Part shown: piece after piece, positions 1 to 9,862 of the stretch
Numbering within the stretch: position 1 is the first letter of the stretch
Layout of the letters: each line of letters opens with the position of its first letter
Assembly (NCBI GenBank): GCA_035542155.1
Contig: DATKLX010000211.1
Span: forward strand, 1-35,038
DNA length: 35,038 nucleotides
Source: DATKLX01 sp035542155
GTDB lineage: Bacteria > Chloroflexota > Anaerolineae > Anaerolineales > Anaerolineaceae
Direction: 5' to 3'
Made by a program: the position numbers and the translations under genes
The notes under the pieces: model-generated
The model's database searches: none
The model's input: only the letters and a program-made list of their open reading frames with translations
What the model was told of the DNA's origin: nothing

Positions 1-148
1 CGGTAACTTGGCAAGGCTGGTTTCTAGTGCTATATTCATTCTGGCTCTGCTCCTAACGATAAATTTGGTTTCGCAACCTCAATTTACCACGTTCGAGCAG
101 AGCTTTCTATTCCCTTCCTATTTGTGGGTAATCACCGAAAAGAGTCTA

Positions 149-176
149 TTGAAAAACGCTGGATATTCGCTATAAT
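149..176 (+). promoter_or_regulatory. sigma70-type promoter of the sugar operon
   Basis: A TTGAAA box (149-154) and a perfect TATAAT box (171-176) are separated by 16 bp. Transcription would start near 183, inside the 14-bp tandem repeat and about 30 nt before the likely regulator start. This is a close match to the housekeeping consensus, read directly from the sequence; activity is inferred. Confidence 0.75.
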
Positions 177-180
177 TGAA

Positions 181-208
181 ATGCACATAATTGCATGCAC
201 ATAATTGC
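181..208 (+). repeat. 14-bp perfect tandem repeat, probable operator
   Basis: The unit ATGCACATAATTGC occurs twice back to back (181-194 and 195-208), immediately after the -10 box. Each unit, with the base that follows, carries TGCA on both sides of an AT-rich centre. SorC-family regulators such as CggR are known to bind direct-repeat operators, so autoregulation by the gene directly downstream is the natural reading. No second copy was noticed upstream of the transporter genes. Confidence 0.6.
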
Positions 209-211
209 ATT

Positions 212-1210
212 ATGGATCCAATGGAAATCAAACCCACGCGAAAAAACCGCATCCGGCTTAACGGGGACGATAAGATCGAGCTCCTGCTCGAGGTCGCCCG
301 GGCCTACTACGAGCAAAACTACGACCAGACCAGGATCGCGCAATCCCTGGGAATATCCCGCTCGCAGGTGTCGCGCTATCTGACGCAGGCCAGAGAGCTC
401 AATCTGGTCCAGGTGCGCGTGGTCGCGCCCAACGAGCGCGTCTCAACTGTCGAAGCCGCTCTGCAAGAACGCTTCGGCAACCTGAAGGATGCGATCGTCG
501 TCCCGGCGTTCAACCTGCAGCCCGAACCGCTGCGTAAGACCATTGCCCGCGCCGGCGCACAATACATCGACCGGGTCGTCGAACCCGGGCAGCGGATCTG
601 TGTGGGATCTGGGCGGACACTTTCCGAGGTGTTTAACTGGCTGCATCAGAAGCGCGTGCCAAACGTCACCATTGTCCAGGCGATGGGCAACATTGGCCAT
701 GAGGCAATGGACATCGATTTCAACCGCATGGCACACGCCGCTGCGGTAGCCTTCGACGCCAGCATCACTCTGATCAATGCTCCAGCGATCCTGGGCTCTG
801 GCTCAGTCCGCGAGCTAACCGGGGCCAATCCTTCCATCGCTGCCGCGCTGGTCCAGGCTCAGCACGCGGATATTTACCTGTTCGGCGTTGGGTCGATCAC
901 CAGTGACATGATCTTCACCCGGGGAGGGATCTTCAAACCACAAGACCTGGAACAACTCCGCCAGGCGGGAAGCGTGGGCAACATCTGCGCTCGGTTTTAC
1001 GATATCCGCGGGAATGAGATCCATTCCTCATTCGAGGACCGGATCGTTGGTATCACTCTGGACAACCTGCGCTCGGAAGCGCTGACTATCTCCGTTGCTG
1101 GCGGCGTCGACAAGGTCTTGCCATTGATCGGCGCATTGCATGGGCACCTGATCAAGGTATTGATCACCGACGAAATGACCGCGGATTCGATCCTGGAATA
1201 CGAAGGTTAA
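212..1210 (+). CDS. SorC/DeoR-type sugar-responsive transcriptional regulator
   Basis: From the ATG at 212 this is a 332-residue protein, the usual length for the SorC family. A helix-turn-helix lies at about residues 39-58 (QTRIAQSLGISRSQVSRYL), followed by the C-terminal sugar-phosphate-binding domain, with the typical VGSGRTL, GANPS and GVGS loops and a GGVDKVLPLIGALHG stretch near the end. Such proteins bind a phosphorylated sugar and release or remodel DNA binding. It is the first gene of the uptake operon and probably controls it. The frame is open back to a TTG at 191, but that codon lies in the tandem repeat. ATG 212 or 221 are better starts, neither with a clear ribosome binding site; the short leader suggests weak initiation. 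The effector is unknown, probably the product of the PfkB kinase downstream. Confidence 0.9.
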   Translation: MDPMEIKPTRKNRIRLNGDDKIELLLEVARAYYEQNYDQTRIAQSLGISRSQVSRYLTQARELNLVQVRVVAPNERVSTVEAALQERFGNLKDAIVVPAFNLQPEPLRKTIARAGAQYIDRVVEPGQRICVGSGRTLSEVFNWLHQKRVPNVTIVQAMGNIGHEAMDIDFNRMAHAAAVAFDASITLINAPAILGSGSVRELTGANPSIAAALVQAQHADIYLFGVGSITSDMIFTRGGIFKPQDLEQLRQAGSVGNICARFYDIRGNEIHSSFEDRIVGITLDNLRSEALTISVAGGVDKVLPLIGALHGHLIKVLITDEMTADSILEYEG

Positions 1211-1314
1211 GCAAAAACCTGGAAAGGAGGCAGGCCAGGAGAAAATAATAGAACTGAAACTGTGTTCACATTCGACTGTTTCGAAGCGTTCTACAGCATC
1301 AGTTAGGAGGACCA

Positions 1315-2415
1315 ATGAACAAGATCGTTGCCTTTGTCATGTTGGTAGTAATCCTGGTCGCCTGCACGCCAACCCCGGCGGCGACCACCACCCCCACCCA
1401 ACCGCCCGCCGCCCCTGCGCCCACCACCGTACCCCCAACCGCGCCTCCCGCGGCTCCGACCACTCCACCGCCTGCTTCCGTAAAGCCAACCCTGCTCACT
1501 GATAAGCTCGGCACTGCCGCAGACCTCGTTCCCACCGACGCCGAAGTCGCCGCGGCAAAGGCAGCCCTAAGCAGCGGGAAGATCGGATTGATCCCCTGCA
1601 CGATGGGCTCAGAATATCACTCGACGGTGGCAAACTCTGCCGTGGCCCGCGCGAAGGAGCTCGGCATTACCGCCGAGATCTTCGACCCACAAGCCAAGGC
1701 GGAGCAGCAGATCTCAGCCATCGAGAATTTCGTCTCCGCAGGAGCGAAGGTGATCGTCATCTGCGTGGTCGACCCGAACGTGGTCAAATCGGCCATTCAG
1801 GCCGCCGCGGACGCCGGCGTGTTCATCGTCCAGACCTCCGGCCGGGAATCGGCGATTAACGGGATCGGCATCAGCATCGAAGATGCGGATCTCGGCTGCG
1901 CGAATGGCGAGCTGGCCGCGGATGCGATCAACAAGCAATTCGGCGGCAAGGCGACCGTCGCCATCCTGGATTACCCCGACCTTCCCAACGTGGTCATCCG
2001 TGCGGATAACATCGAAAAATGCCTGAAAAAGAATGCCCCGGACGCCGTGATCGTAGGCCGCTTCAAGGGCGGCACGACCGACTTCGGCCAAACCTCGATG
2101 GAAAACGCGCTTCAGGCTCATCCGGAGATTGACGTGGTAGCCAGCATCAACGACGCCGGCGCGTACGGCGCGATGACGGCGTTACAAGCCGCCAAGAAGG
2201 ATCCGGCGAAAACAGTGATCGTCGGCATTGACGCCGAAGCCCACGCCAAAGATTTGATCAAGGCCGGGGGCATGTACTACGGAACCATCGACACCAACCC
2301 TGCGGCGACCGGGACCATGGCGATCAACGCCGCCGTCAAGCTACTGGCCGGCGCGACCCTCGAAAAGAATATCAAAGTCGACGTGGTGAAGATCACGAAA
2401 GAAACCTTAAAGTAG
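1315..2415 (+). CDS. sugar ABC transporter substrate-binding lipoprotein
   Basis: This 366-residue protein is the extracellular sugar receptor of a ribose-type (CUT2) importer. Residues 1-16 form a hydrophobic signal peptide with a lipobox (LVAC), so Cys17 is the lipidated residue. Residues 18-58 are a Pro/Thr/Ala-rich linker, common in Chloroflexota lipoproteins. The rest is a type-I periplasmic-binding fold of the RbsB/Peripla_BP_4 class, with KIGLIPCTMGSEYHSTVANS at the first strand and an INDAGAYGAMTAL stretch near the hinge. A strong Shine-Dalgarno (TTAGGAGGACC) precedes the ATG. A stem-loop follows the gene, so it may be made in excess of the membrane parts. The ligand cannot be read from sequence. 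Confidence 0.93.
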   Translation: MNKIVAFVMLVVILVACTPTPAATTTPTQPPAAPAPTTVPPTAPPAAPTTPPPASVKPTLLTDKLGTAADLVPTDAEVAAAKAALSSGKIGLIPCTMGSEYHSTVANSAVARAKELGITAEIFDPQAKAEQQISAIENFVSAGAKVIVICVVDPNVVKSAIQAAADAGVFIVQTSGRESAINGIGISIEDADLGCANGELAADAINKQFGGKATVAILDYPDLPNVVIRADNIEKCLKKNAPDAVIVGRFKGGTTDFGQTSMENALQAHPEIDVVASINDAGAYGAMTALQAAKKDPAKTVIVGIDAEAHAKDLIKAGGMYYGTIDTNPAATGTMAINAAVKLLAGATLEKNIKVDVVKITKETLK

Positions 2416-2429
2416 CCATTTTCCACGAA

Positions 2430-2477
2430 TTCCTTCCCTCCCCGCCCGCTGTATTTTGGAACGCGGGAGGGAAGGAA
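2430..2477 (+). promoter_or_regulatory. intercistronic stem-loop between binding protein and permease
   Basis: Arms TTCCTTCCCTCCC (2430-2442) and GGGAGGGAAGGAA (2465-2477) pair perfectly over 13 bp around a 22-nt loop. No T-run follows, so it is more likely an mRNA-stabilising or attenuating hairpin than a full terminator, as known between malE and malF. The permease ribosome binding site (GGGGAGGA) starts about 9 nt after it. Confidence 0.7.
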
Positions 2478-2498
2478 CCCCTCCAGGGGAGGACCCCT

Positions 2499-3464
2499 AT
2501 GCTCGCTCAAAGCAAAACCGCACGTCAAAGGATCGTGGACCTGGTCGGTGAGAATGGTTTCATCCTGATCTTCATCGTCTGGATCGCCATCCTCATCCTG
2601 ACCACCCGCACGTTCCTGACGTCGCAAAATATCTTTACCGTCCTGCGCCAGTCGGCGATCATCACCATCGTCGGTATCGGGGAAATGCTGATCATGCTGC
2701 TGGGCGGGATGGATGTTTCGCTGGCGGCGATCCTGGGTTTTTCCGGCATCGTCTCGGTCAGCTTGATGGTGAACTATAACCTGCCTCCCCTGGCGGCCGG
2801 GGTGGCCGCCGTCGCAGTGGGAGGTTTGATCGGGTGGATCAACGGTTTCCTGGTCACCAAGGTACGCATCAATTCGGTCATCGCCACGCTCGGCATGATG
2901 AACGTGCTGAACGGCATGGCGCTGGCCTATACCCAGGGGAAGACCATCGTTGGGCCTCAACTGGATGGCATCGCCTTCCTGGCGCGCGGGTACATCGGTC
3001 CACTGCCGTTCCCCGTCCTCCTGATGTTCGTGCTCATCGCCCTTTTTTACCTGGTGCTGAACAAGACGCTTTATGGCGCAAACGTCTACGCGATCGGAAA
3101 TAACGAAAAGGCCTCCTGGCTGGCAGGGATCAAGGTCGACCGGCTGAAAATGCTGACCTTTACCCTCGCCGGTCTCCTCGCCGGCTTTGGCGGGCTGATG
3201 CAAGCCTCGCGCCAGGGATCGGCCACATCCAGCATGGGCAACGAATTCCTGTTCCCTATCCTGACCGCCGTTATCCTGGGCGGGATCAGCTTGAGCGGCG
3301 GCAAGGGCAAGGTTCAGAATATCCTGATTGCCGCCATCTTCCTGATGACGATCACCAATGGGATGGTGCTCCTGGGGATCTCGCTCTACGTCCAGGGAAT
3401 CATCTCGGGGCTCATCCTGATCCTGGCGCTGTCGTTGGACCGGCTGCGCTACCGCCGAACCTGA
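2499..3464 (+). CDS. ribose-type sugar ABC transporter permease (RbsC family)
   Basis: This is a 321-residue integral membrane protein of the BPD_transp_2 class with about eight to ten hydrophobic segments. The family signature GGMDVSLAAILGFSGIV is near residues 68-84. The cytoplasmic coupling region with the AIGNNEKASWLAGI stretch is about residues 197-210, and a late GGISLSGGKG motif follows. It would dimerise to form the sugar channel and couple to the ATPase encoded 16 bp downstream. An AGGGGAGGA ribosome binding site lies 6 nt before the ATG. Order and spacing match a standard CUT2 operon. Sugar specificity is unknown. Confidence 0.93.
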   Translation: MLAQSKTARQRIVDLVGENGFILIFIVWIAILILTTRTFLTSQNIFTVLRQSAIITIVGIGEMLIMLLGGMDVSLAAILGFSGIVSVSLMVNYNLPPLAAGVAAVAVGGLIGWINGFLVTKVRINSVIATLGMMNVLNGMALAYTQGKTIVGPQLDGIAFLARGYIGPLPFPVLLMFVLIALFYLVLNKTLYGANVYAIGNNEKASWLAGIKVDRLKMLTFTLAGLLAGFGGLMQASRQGSATSSMGNEFLFPILTAVILGGISLSGGKGKVQNILIAAIFLMTITNGMVLLGISLYVQGIISGLILILALSLDRLRYRRT

Positions 3465-3480
3465 GGAGGGCAGCGCTGCA

Positions 3481-4983
3481 ATGGACACTTTCCTCTCCGT
3501 TCGGCACGTCAGCCGCACCTTCCCAGGTATCAAGGCCCTCGACAAGGTCTCGTTCGACGTCACGCGTGGGACCATCCATGCATTGGTCGGCGCGAACGGC
3601 GCCGGGAAATCAACCATGATGAAGATCCTCTCCGGGGCGCTTGCTCCGGACGAAGGGGAGATCCTCCTGGACGGCAAGCCCTATCGCCCCGCCAACCCTG
3701 CCGAGGCCATCCAGGCGAGCGTCTCGACTATTTATCAAGAGCTCAACCTGCTCAATCTGCGCACCATCACGGCGAATGTCAATCTTGGTCGTGAGCCGCG
3801 CAGGTGGGGCTTTCTGGATGAACGAGAAGCAGAACGGCGGACCACATCCGCACTGGAGCGGCTGGGAGCGGCCTACCTTCCTACGAAAACAATGGTGGGC
3901 GAGCTCAAGGTGGGTGAAAAGCAGATCATCGAGATTGCAAAGGCGCTGGTCAGCGAATGCCGGTTGCTCATCATGGACGAGCCGACCGCGGCGCTGAACG
4001 ACCAGGAGACGAACTCGCTGTTTGCAATCATCCGTGAGCTGAAAGCCGGCGGCGTGACCATTCTGTACGTGTCGCACCGCTTGAAAGAAATTTTTATGCT
4101 GGCCGACCAGGTCACCATCCTGCGCGATGGCAAAAGCGTCCACACCGCGCCGATTGCAGAGGTGACCCCGGACAGCCTGATTGGTCTGATGCTCGGAAGA
4201 AAGTATGAGGGAGCTTTCCCGGAGAAAAACCGGGCGTTGGGGGAAGAGATCCTGTGCCTGGAAGGCCTGAGCTCGCCGCCAGCTTTTGATCAGGTCAATT
4301 TTTCCCTCCACCGCGGCGAGGTGCTCGGCATCACCGGGCTCGCCGGCTCGGGCAAGGTCGAGCTGGGCAGAGCTTTGATCGGGGATTGGCCGATCGCCAA
4401 CGGCCACATTCTCCTGCACGGCCAGCAGTACCGGCCAGACCCATCGCGGGCGAAAGCCGCGCACATCGGCTACATGCCCGAAGATCGCAAAAAGGAGGGC
4501 GTGCTGGAAGAACTATCAGTGCGGAGGAACATCGGGCTGCCCTCCCTGGCCGGGCTGTCAAACCGGTTCGGCTGGATCGACGCAAAGGGAGAACGCTGCC
4601 TGGCCCAGAAAGAAGTCGATGACCTGGCCATCCGCACGCCCAGCCTGGAGCAGCTCGTCCGCAATCTGAGCGGAGGAAACCAGCAGAAGGTCTCGCTGGC
4701 AAAATGGATGGCCATCCGACCTGAACTCCTGCTCCTCGTCGAGCCGACCCAGGGGATCGACGTGGGCGTGAAGATGGAGATCTACAGGTTGATCCACGAG
4801 ATTGCAGCGAGCAGCAATGCCATCCTGCTGGTCAGCTCTGAGATCCCGGAGCTTTTAGGATTGGCTCATCGCATCCTGGTTTTGAATAACGGCGCCGTCC
4901 AGGGGATCCTGGATGGCGACCAGACGAACGAGGAGGAAATTCTCCAGTATACCTTTGGACAAAAACGAGGAGAGCAATTATGA
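3481..4983 (+). CDS. ribose-type sugar ABC transporter ATPase (RbsA/MglA family)
   Basis: This 500-residue protein carries two fused nucleotide-binding domains, as expected for CUT2 importers. Domain 1 has Walker A GANGAGKST (37-45) and Walker B LLIMDEPT (162-169). Its signature region is LKVGEKQ (142-148), variant as in relatives. Domain 2 has a degenerate Walker A (286-293, GLAGSGKV), a good signature LSGGNQQ (396-402), and LLLLVEPT (416-423) in which the Walker B Asp is Val420, although Glu421 is kept. Degeneracy in the second P-loop is normal for the family, but the Asp-to-Val change is not. The stop codon overlaps the next start (ATGA), so the SIS-domain gene is translationally coupled. 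Confidence 0.95.
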   Translation: MDTFLSVRHVSRTFPGIKALDKVSFDVTRGTIHALVGANGAGKSTMMKILSGALAPDEGEILLDGKPYRPANPAEAIQASVSTIYQELNLLNLRTITANVNLGREPRRWGFLDEREAERRTTSALERLGAAYLPTKTMVGELKVGEKQIIEIAKALVSECRLLIMDEPTAALNDQETNSLFAIIRELKAGGVTILYVSHRLKEIFMLADQVTILRDGKSVHTAPIAEVTPDSLIGLMLGRKYEGAFPEKNRALGEEILCLEGLSSPPAFDQVNFSLHRGEVLGITGLAGSGKVELGRALIGDWPIANGHILLHGQQYRPDPSRAKAAHIGYMPEDRKKEGVLEELSVRRNIGLPSLAGLSNRFGWIDAKGERCLAQKEVDDLAIRTPSLEQLVRNLSGGNQQKVSLAKWMAIRPELLLLVEPTQGIDVGVKMEIYRLIHEIAASSNAILLVSSEIPELLGLAHRILVLNNGAVQGILDGDQTNEEEILQYTFGQKRGEQL

Positions 4984-6221
4984 ACGAAGAACAACTACGC
5001 AAAACCGGGTACCGGGTCAAGAAATGGGGCATTACGGAGAACGTCGAAGCCTTGATCGAAGGTACCGCTGAATACCCAATCATGTACCGGGCGCTAGGGA
5101 CCGAGCCAAAGACCCAGCATCCCTTCAACCTGCACGGCGACATCCGTATCGAAGGAAAAGCGGTGACCGACACTCTTGCGCAAAATGCCGATTTAATCCC
5201 CCACATTGCCGACGAGCTGGTCAACCGGGGGATCAACCACGTGATCGGCAGCGGTCTGGGGACCTCGCAATTCGTGGCCCAGGTGGCAGCTTATGCTTAT
5301 GCCAAATTTAGTGGCTGGGTCGCCGACCAGGAAGATGCGGTGGAGTTCCAGATGTACGCCCGTCCCTACGATTACGTGCGCTCGGTCTTCATGGCCTACT
5401 CGGGGAGCGGGTCAACGCCGGATTCCAACAGGGCAGCTCAGAAAGCCAAAGATGCCGGAGCGTACGTGGTCGCCTTCACATCGATCGAGGGCAGCCCACT
5501 CAGCCAGATCGCCGACGAAAATATCGTCTGCGCCGGCGGGTACGACACCGGTGGCTCGGACACATTCCACTACGCCACCCGCCTGGCGGCTTCGCAGATG
5601 CTGGCCCTGGAGATCGGCAGGCGGGTGAAGCCGGGCGCCTGGGATTACGATGAGCTCGCGGATCAGCTTCGCTCTACTGGAATCTGGATGGACAGCGCCT
5701 TCGAAGCGGTGGACGCACGCTGCCACTCGATCGCCAGGCGAATGAAGGGCGCGCGAGCAATCCTGACCGTCGGTAGCGGCGCGCAGCTCGGCACGGCGGA
5801 AGAGCTCAGCCTGAAATTCGAGGAGATGGCGCACATCCCCACCCATCCGATGTGCTGGGGACGCCACATCCACGGAGCGCTTGGACTGACGAACGAGCTG
5901 ATTTACACGATCATCATTGCGCCGCCCGGAGAAGCGTACGAGCACATGATCGACATCGCCAGGGTGACGCAGATGCTCAAGTCCTCCTCGATCGCCATCG
6001 TCGCCGAGGACGACGAGCGGATCGCCCCGATGGTCGACGACGTCATCCGCATGCCGAAAATGGAAGAGAACATCTTCTCGGTGCCGGCCATCCTTCCCGG
6101 GCAGCTCCTGCCCTACTGGTGCGCGGTCGAGCAGGGCGGCATCAACCCGGACTGCCAGCGCTCGAACATCCCACGCTACGCGCGGGTGTGGAACTGGCTC
6201 TTCCCGCCGAACACGCATTAA
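4980..6221 (+). CDS. double SIS-domain sugar-phosphate isomerase/deglycase-like protein
   Basis: This 413-residue protein has two SIS (sugar isomerase) domains, about residues 75-215 and 250-390. The first carries GSGLGTSQ (91-98) and the phosphate-binding SGSGSTPDS (141-149). The second carries GSGAQLGTAEE (265-275) and the His-rich GRHIHGALG (294-302). SIS domains bind phosphosugars and catalyse aldose/ketose isomerisation, amination or deglycation (GlmS, AgaS, FrlB). The two-domain layout and the adjacent PfkB kinase suggest it acts on a kinase-made sugar phosphate, possibly an amino sugar or fructosamine. It is longer than FrlB-type enzymes, with an extra N-terminal segment of about 70 residues. 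It overlaps the ATPase gene by 4 bp. The exact reaction is not assignable. Confidence 0.85.
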   Translation: MNEEQLRKTGYRVKKWGITENVEALIEGTAEYPIMYRALGTEPKTQHPFNLHGDIRIEGKAVTDTLAQNADLIPHIADELVNRGINHVIGSGLGTSQFVAQVAAYAYAKFSGWVADQEDAVEFQMYARPYDYVRSVFMAYSGSGSTPDSNRAAQKAKDAGAYVVAFTSIEGSPLSQIADENIVCAGGYDTGGSDTFHYATRLAASQMLALEIGRRVKPGAWDYDELADQLRSTGIWMDSAFEAVDARCHSIARRMKGARAILTVGSGAQLGTAEELSLKFEEMAHIPTHPMCWGRHIHGALGLTNELIYTIIIAPPGEAYEHMIDIARVTQMLKSSSIAIVAEDDERIAPMVDDVIRMPKMEENIFSVPAILPGQLLPYWCAVEQGGINPDCQRSNIPRYARVWNWLFPPNTH

Positions 6222-6225
6222 AACC

Positions 6226-7194
6226 ATGAAACGGGATATCGGACTGATTGGCCCATTAAATGTCGACCTGCTCATCACCGGACAGGCGCCGACCCGCATC
6301 GACGACTTACTGAACTGGTCCGGACCGGCGGACGTGCACCTGTGCGCGGCCGGATCAGCCGGATACATCGCGCAGGACCTGGCCCGCTTTGGCTTTCAAA
6401 CCAGCCTGGTCTCGACCCTGGCAGACGATTCGTTTGGCGACAGCATCCTGAAGATCCTGAGTCTCGCCGGGCTGGATATGACCCACGTGATGCGCGAGGC
6501 GGGCGCGCTCTCCGGGATTGGGATCTACATGCTGCTGTTTGGCAGCAAGAAACGGCCGCTGACCTATCGCCTGCCCGGCCACCAGCCGTGGCCGAACCCG
6601 ATCACAGCGGAACAGCGCGAGTTCCTGTTGGGGAACCACCGCCACATCCACTGCGCCGGCTACCTGCATTTTCCTTCTACGTGGAATACGGATCTGCCGG
6701 AGATTTTCCGGGAGGCAAAAGCCAGGGGCCTTTCTACCTCGTTGGATCCGCAGTTTGTCGCGGTGCCGGTCGATACCCCGTGGCTCAGCCCGATCGCGCC
6801 GCTGCTGGAGCATACCGATCTGCTGCTCGTGGACGAGGACGAGGCCCGGAAGATCACCCTCGAGGACGACCTGGTCCGGGCGGCGAAATTCCTGCGCAAG
6901 AAGGGTCCCACGACAATCGTTATCAAGTGCGGCAGCCGGGGATCGCTGCTGGCGGAAGGCGATGAGACCCGGGAATGCCCGGCCGTCCGGGTGTCGGAAC
7001 AGGAAATCGTCGATTCGATCGGGGCCGGAGACGCGTTCGACACCGGGATGATCTACGGCCTGCTCAATGGGTGGGACGCCGGACGCAGCCAGCGTTTTGC
7101 CACGCTGGCCGCGGCTTCTACCCTGCACGGCTCGGGGGGAACGGAGAGCCTGGCGCCGGTGGCTGTGTTAGAGAAAGAGGTAGAGTCCTTGTAA
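6226..7194 (+). CDS. PfkB-family carbohydrate kinase
   Basis: This 322-residue ribokinase-fold kinase has the anion-hole signature DSIGAGDAFDTGM (263-275), with Asp269 as the expected catalytic base. Its N-terminal strand IGLIGPLNVD and the AAGSAGYIAQDLARFG region (41-56) correspond to the family's substrate-contacting GG motif, here with a Gly replaced. It would phosphorylate an imported sugar with ATP in the cytoplasm, feeding the SIS-domain enzyme. The start lies 4 nt after the previous stop with no clear ribosome binding site, so translation is probably coupled. It is the last gene of the operon. FrlD (fructoselysine kinase), adenosine kinase-like and ribokinase-like roles all remain possible. 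Confidence 0.9.
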   Translation: MKRDIGLIGPLNVDLLITGQAPTRIDDLLNWSGPADVHLCAAGSAGYIAQDLARFGFQTSLVSTLADDSFGDSILKILSLAGLDMTHVMREAGALSGIGIYMLLFGSKKRPLTYRLPGHQPWPNPITAEQREFLLGNHRHIHCAGYLHFPSTWNTDLPEIFREAKARGLSTSLDPQFVAVPVDTPWLSPIAPLLEHTDLLLVDEDEARKITLEDDLVRAAKFLRKKGPTTIVIKCGSRGSLLAEGDETRECPAVRVSEQEIVDSIGAGDAFDTGMIYGLLNGWDAGRSQRFATLAAASTLHGSGGTESLAPVAVLEKEVESL

Positions 7195-7212
7195 CCCGCT
7201 GCCTGCGACCGG

Positions 7213-7440
7213 TTACCTGGATACGGCGGGAAGATAGATTGCCCCCAATGGAGCATGGTATGCCACGCGCACACCGCACAGGCTCAAATAAGGCGAGGAA
7301 GCGCCGAATGTTCGCCACTGGATGATATAGTTTTCATTCTGGTTATCGACGACCGCCGGGTTATTCTCCGTGCTGTCGTGTTGCTGATAGCCAGTAGTGG
7401 ATGGCAGGCTGCTGGCGGAGACGTACCAAAAGGCCTCCAT
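7213..7440 (-). pseudogene. 3' remnant of a secreted-protein gene
   Basis: A 75-codon open stretch between two convergent genes encodes residues that look like the end of a larger extracellular protein: FWYVSASSLPSTTGY at the start, then NQNENYIIQW, SLCGVRVAY and a terminal IYLPAVSR. Chloroflexota secreted proteins often finish with a hydrophobic strand and a YLP...R tail. There is no signal peptide. The frame is closed upstream by a TGA inside the glmS end, and the first ATG has only a poor ribosome site. I read it as a decayed fragment of a deleted gene rather than a working small protein; this is inference from residue style, not a database match. Confidence 0.45.
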
Positions 7441-7453
7441 TTCCCTTAGCGCT

Positions 7454-9295
<1,842 letters not shown>

Positions 9296-9482
9296 TTTCA
9301 TTTCCTCCCTGCCCGGCAGGCGAGATCACCAGCGGCAGCGATGAATCCAGGATAGGATCCATCACCTGGGCCGGGATCCCGCCGCAGGACTGGCGCCAAC
9401 AAGCAAAGACTTGCGGTCAGAACAGGCAGCCTGGACAGAAGCCCAAACCGGGTCTGCGCTTCCTGGCATGCCGTGGATGATC

Positions 9483-9504
9483 ATTGCAAGCTGAAGCTTG
9501 CAAT
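9483..9504. repeat. 22-bp palindromic hairpin element
   Basis: Arms ATTGCAAGCT (9483-9492) and AGCTTGCAAT (9495-9504) are perfect 10-bp complements separated by only two bases. No T-run follows on either strand, so it is not an obvious terminator. Such compact palindromes are often copies of dispersed repeats, but no second copy is in this window. Confidence 0.6.
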
Positions 9505-9614
9505 CCTCGATTGATAAAACCTGGGAAAAAGACGGAAAATTGTTTCCGGAGGGCTTCCGCTGATCCTTCGATTTTCCCGGAGCACAGGCTGCAAACCTGG
9601 AGCATTCCGGTTAA

Positions 9615-9632
9615 CTCCACCTCGCGGTGGAG
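9615..9632. repeat. 7-bp stem, 4-nt loop hairpin
   Basis: CTCCACC (9615-9621) pairs with GGTGGAG (9626-9632) around TCGC. It is followed by CCCTCATCCTC and CCCTCTCCCC tracts that resemble degenerate dispersed intergenic repeats of environmental bacteria. Function unknown; a smaller hairpin (CGGAAA/TTTCCG, 9533-9548) lies nearby. Confidence 0.45.
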
Positions 9633-9862
9633 AACCCTCATCCTCGTCACCCTGCCGGCCCTCTCCCCATGGAGTTGGAGCATAGGCCAGCCGGGCCATG
9701 CGCTTCGCTTCCCAAGATATTCAGCTCTGGTAATGAACCGCCGTAAATCCTCCTGAGCGATCAATTCCGGCGCAACCGCCGTATCCCTATTATAATCACA
9801 ATCACATTTAACGCAAATATCGGTTCGACACCACTGACAAATCGAAAATCGGAAATCGATAA

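Larger units (their letters stand above)
9302..9862. other. 561-bp divergent intergenic region with several hairpins
   Basis: No credible gene is visible between the divergent glmS and S41 peptidase genes. It contains three compact inverted repeats (9483-9504, 9533-9548, 9615-9632), an AT-rich segment from about 9785, and short repeated AAATCG/AAAATCG tracts just before the peptidase start. A TATAAT at 9791-9796 could be the -10 of the peptidase promoter, but no good -35 is present. Confidence 0.6.

Noticed and set aside
1261..1276. TGTGTTCACA palindrome as a CRP-like site
   Set aside because: Only a 4+2+4 match, between co-transcribed genes, with no promoter next to it.
2277..3677. 466-codon minus-strand frame opposite the permease
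   Set aside because: The permease on the other strand has full family motifs and a good ribosome site; this frame gives a Gln/Asp-rich sequence without motifs.
7191..7216. GTAACC/GGTTAC inverted repeat as terminator of the sugar operon
   Set aside because: Only 6 bp with a 14-nt loop and no T-run; too weak to call.
9302..9480. glmS ribozyme upstream of glmS
   Set aside because: The leader on the minus strand does not show the conserved ribozyme core elements I would expect; only a GGCGCCAG resemblance.
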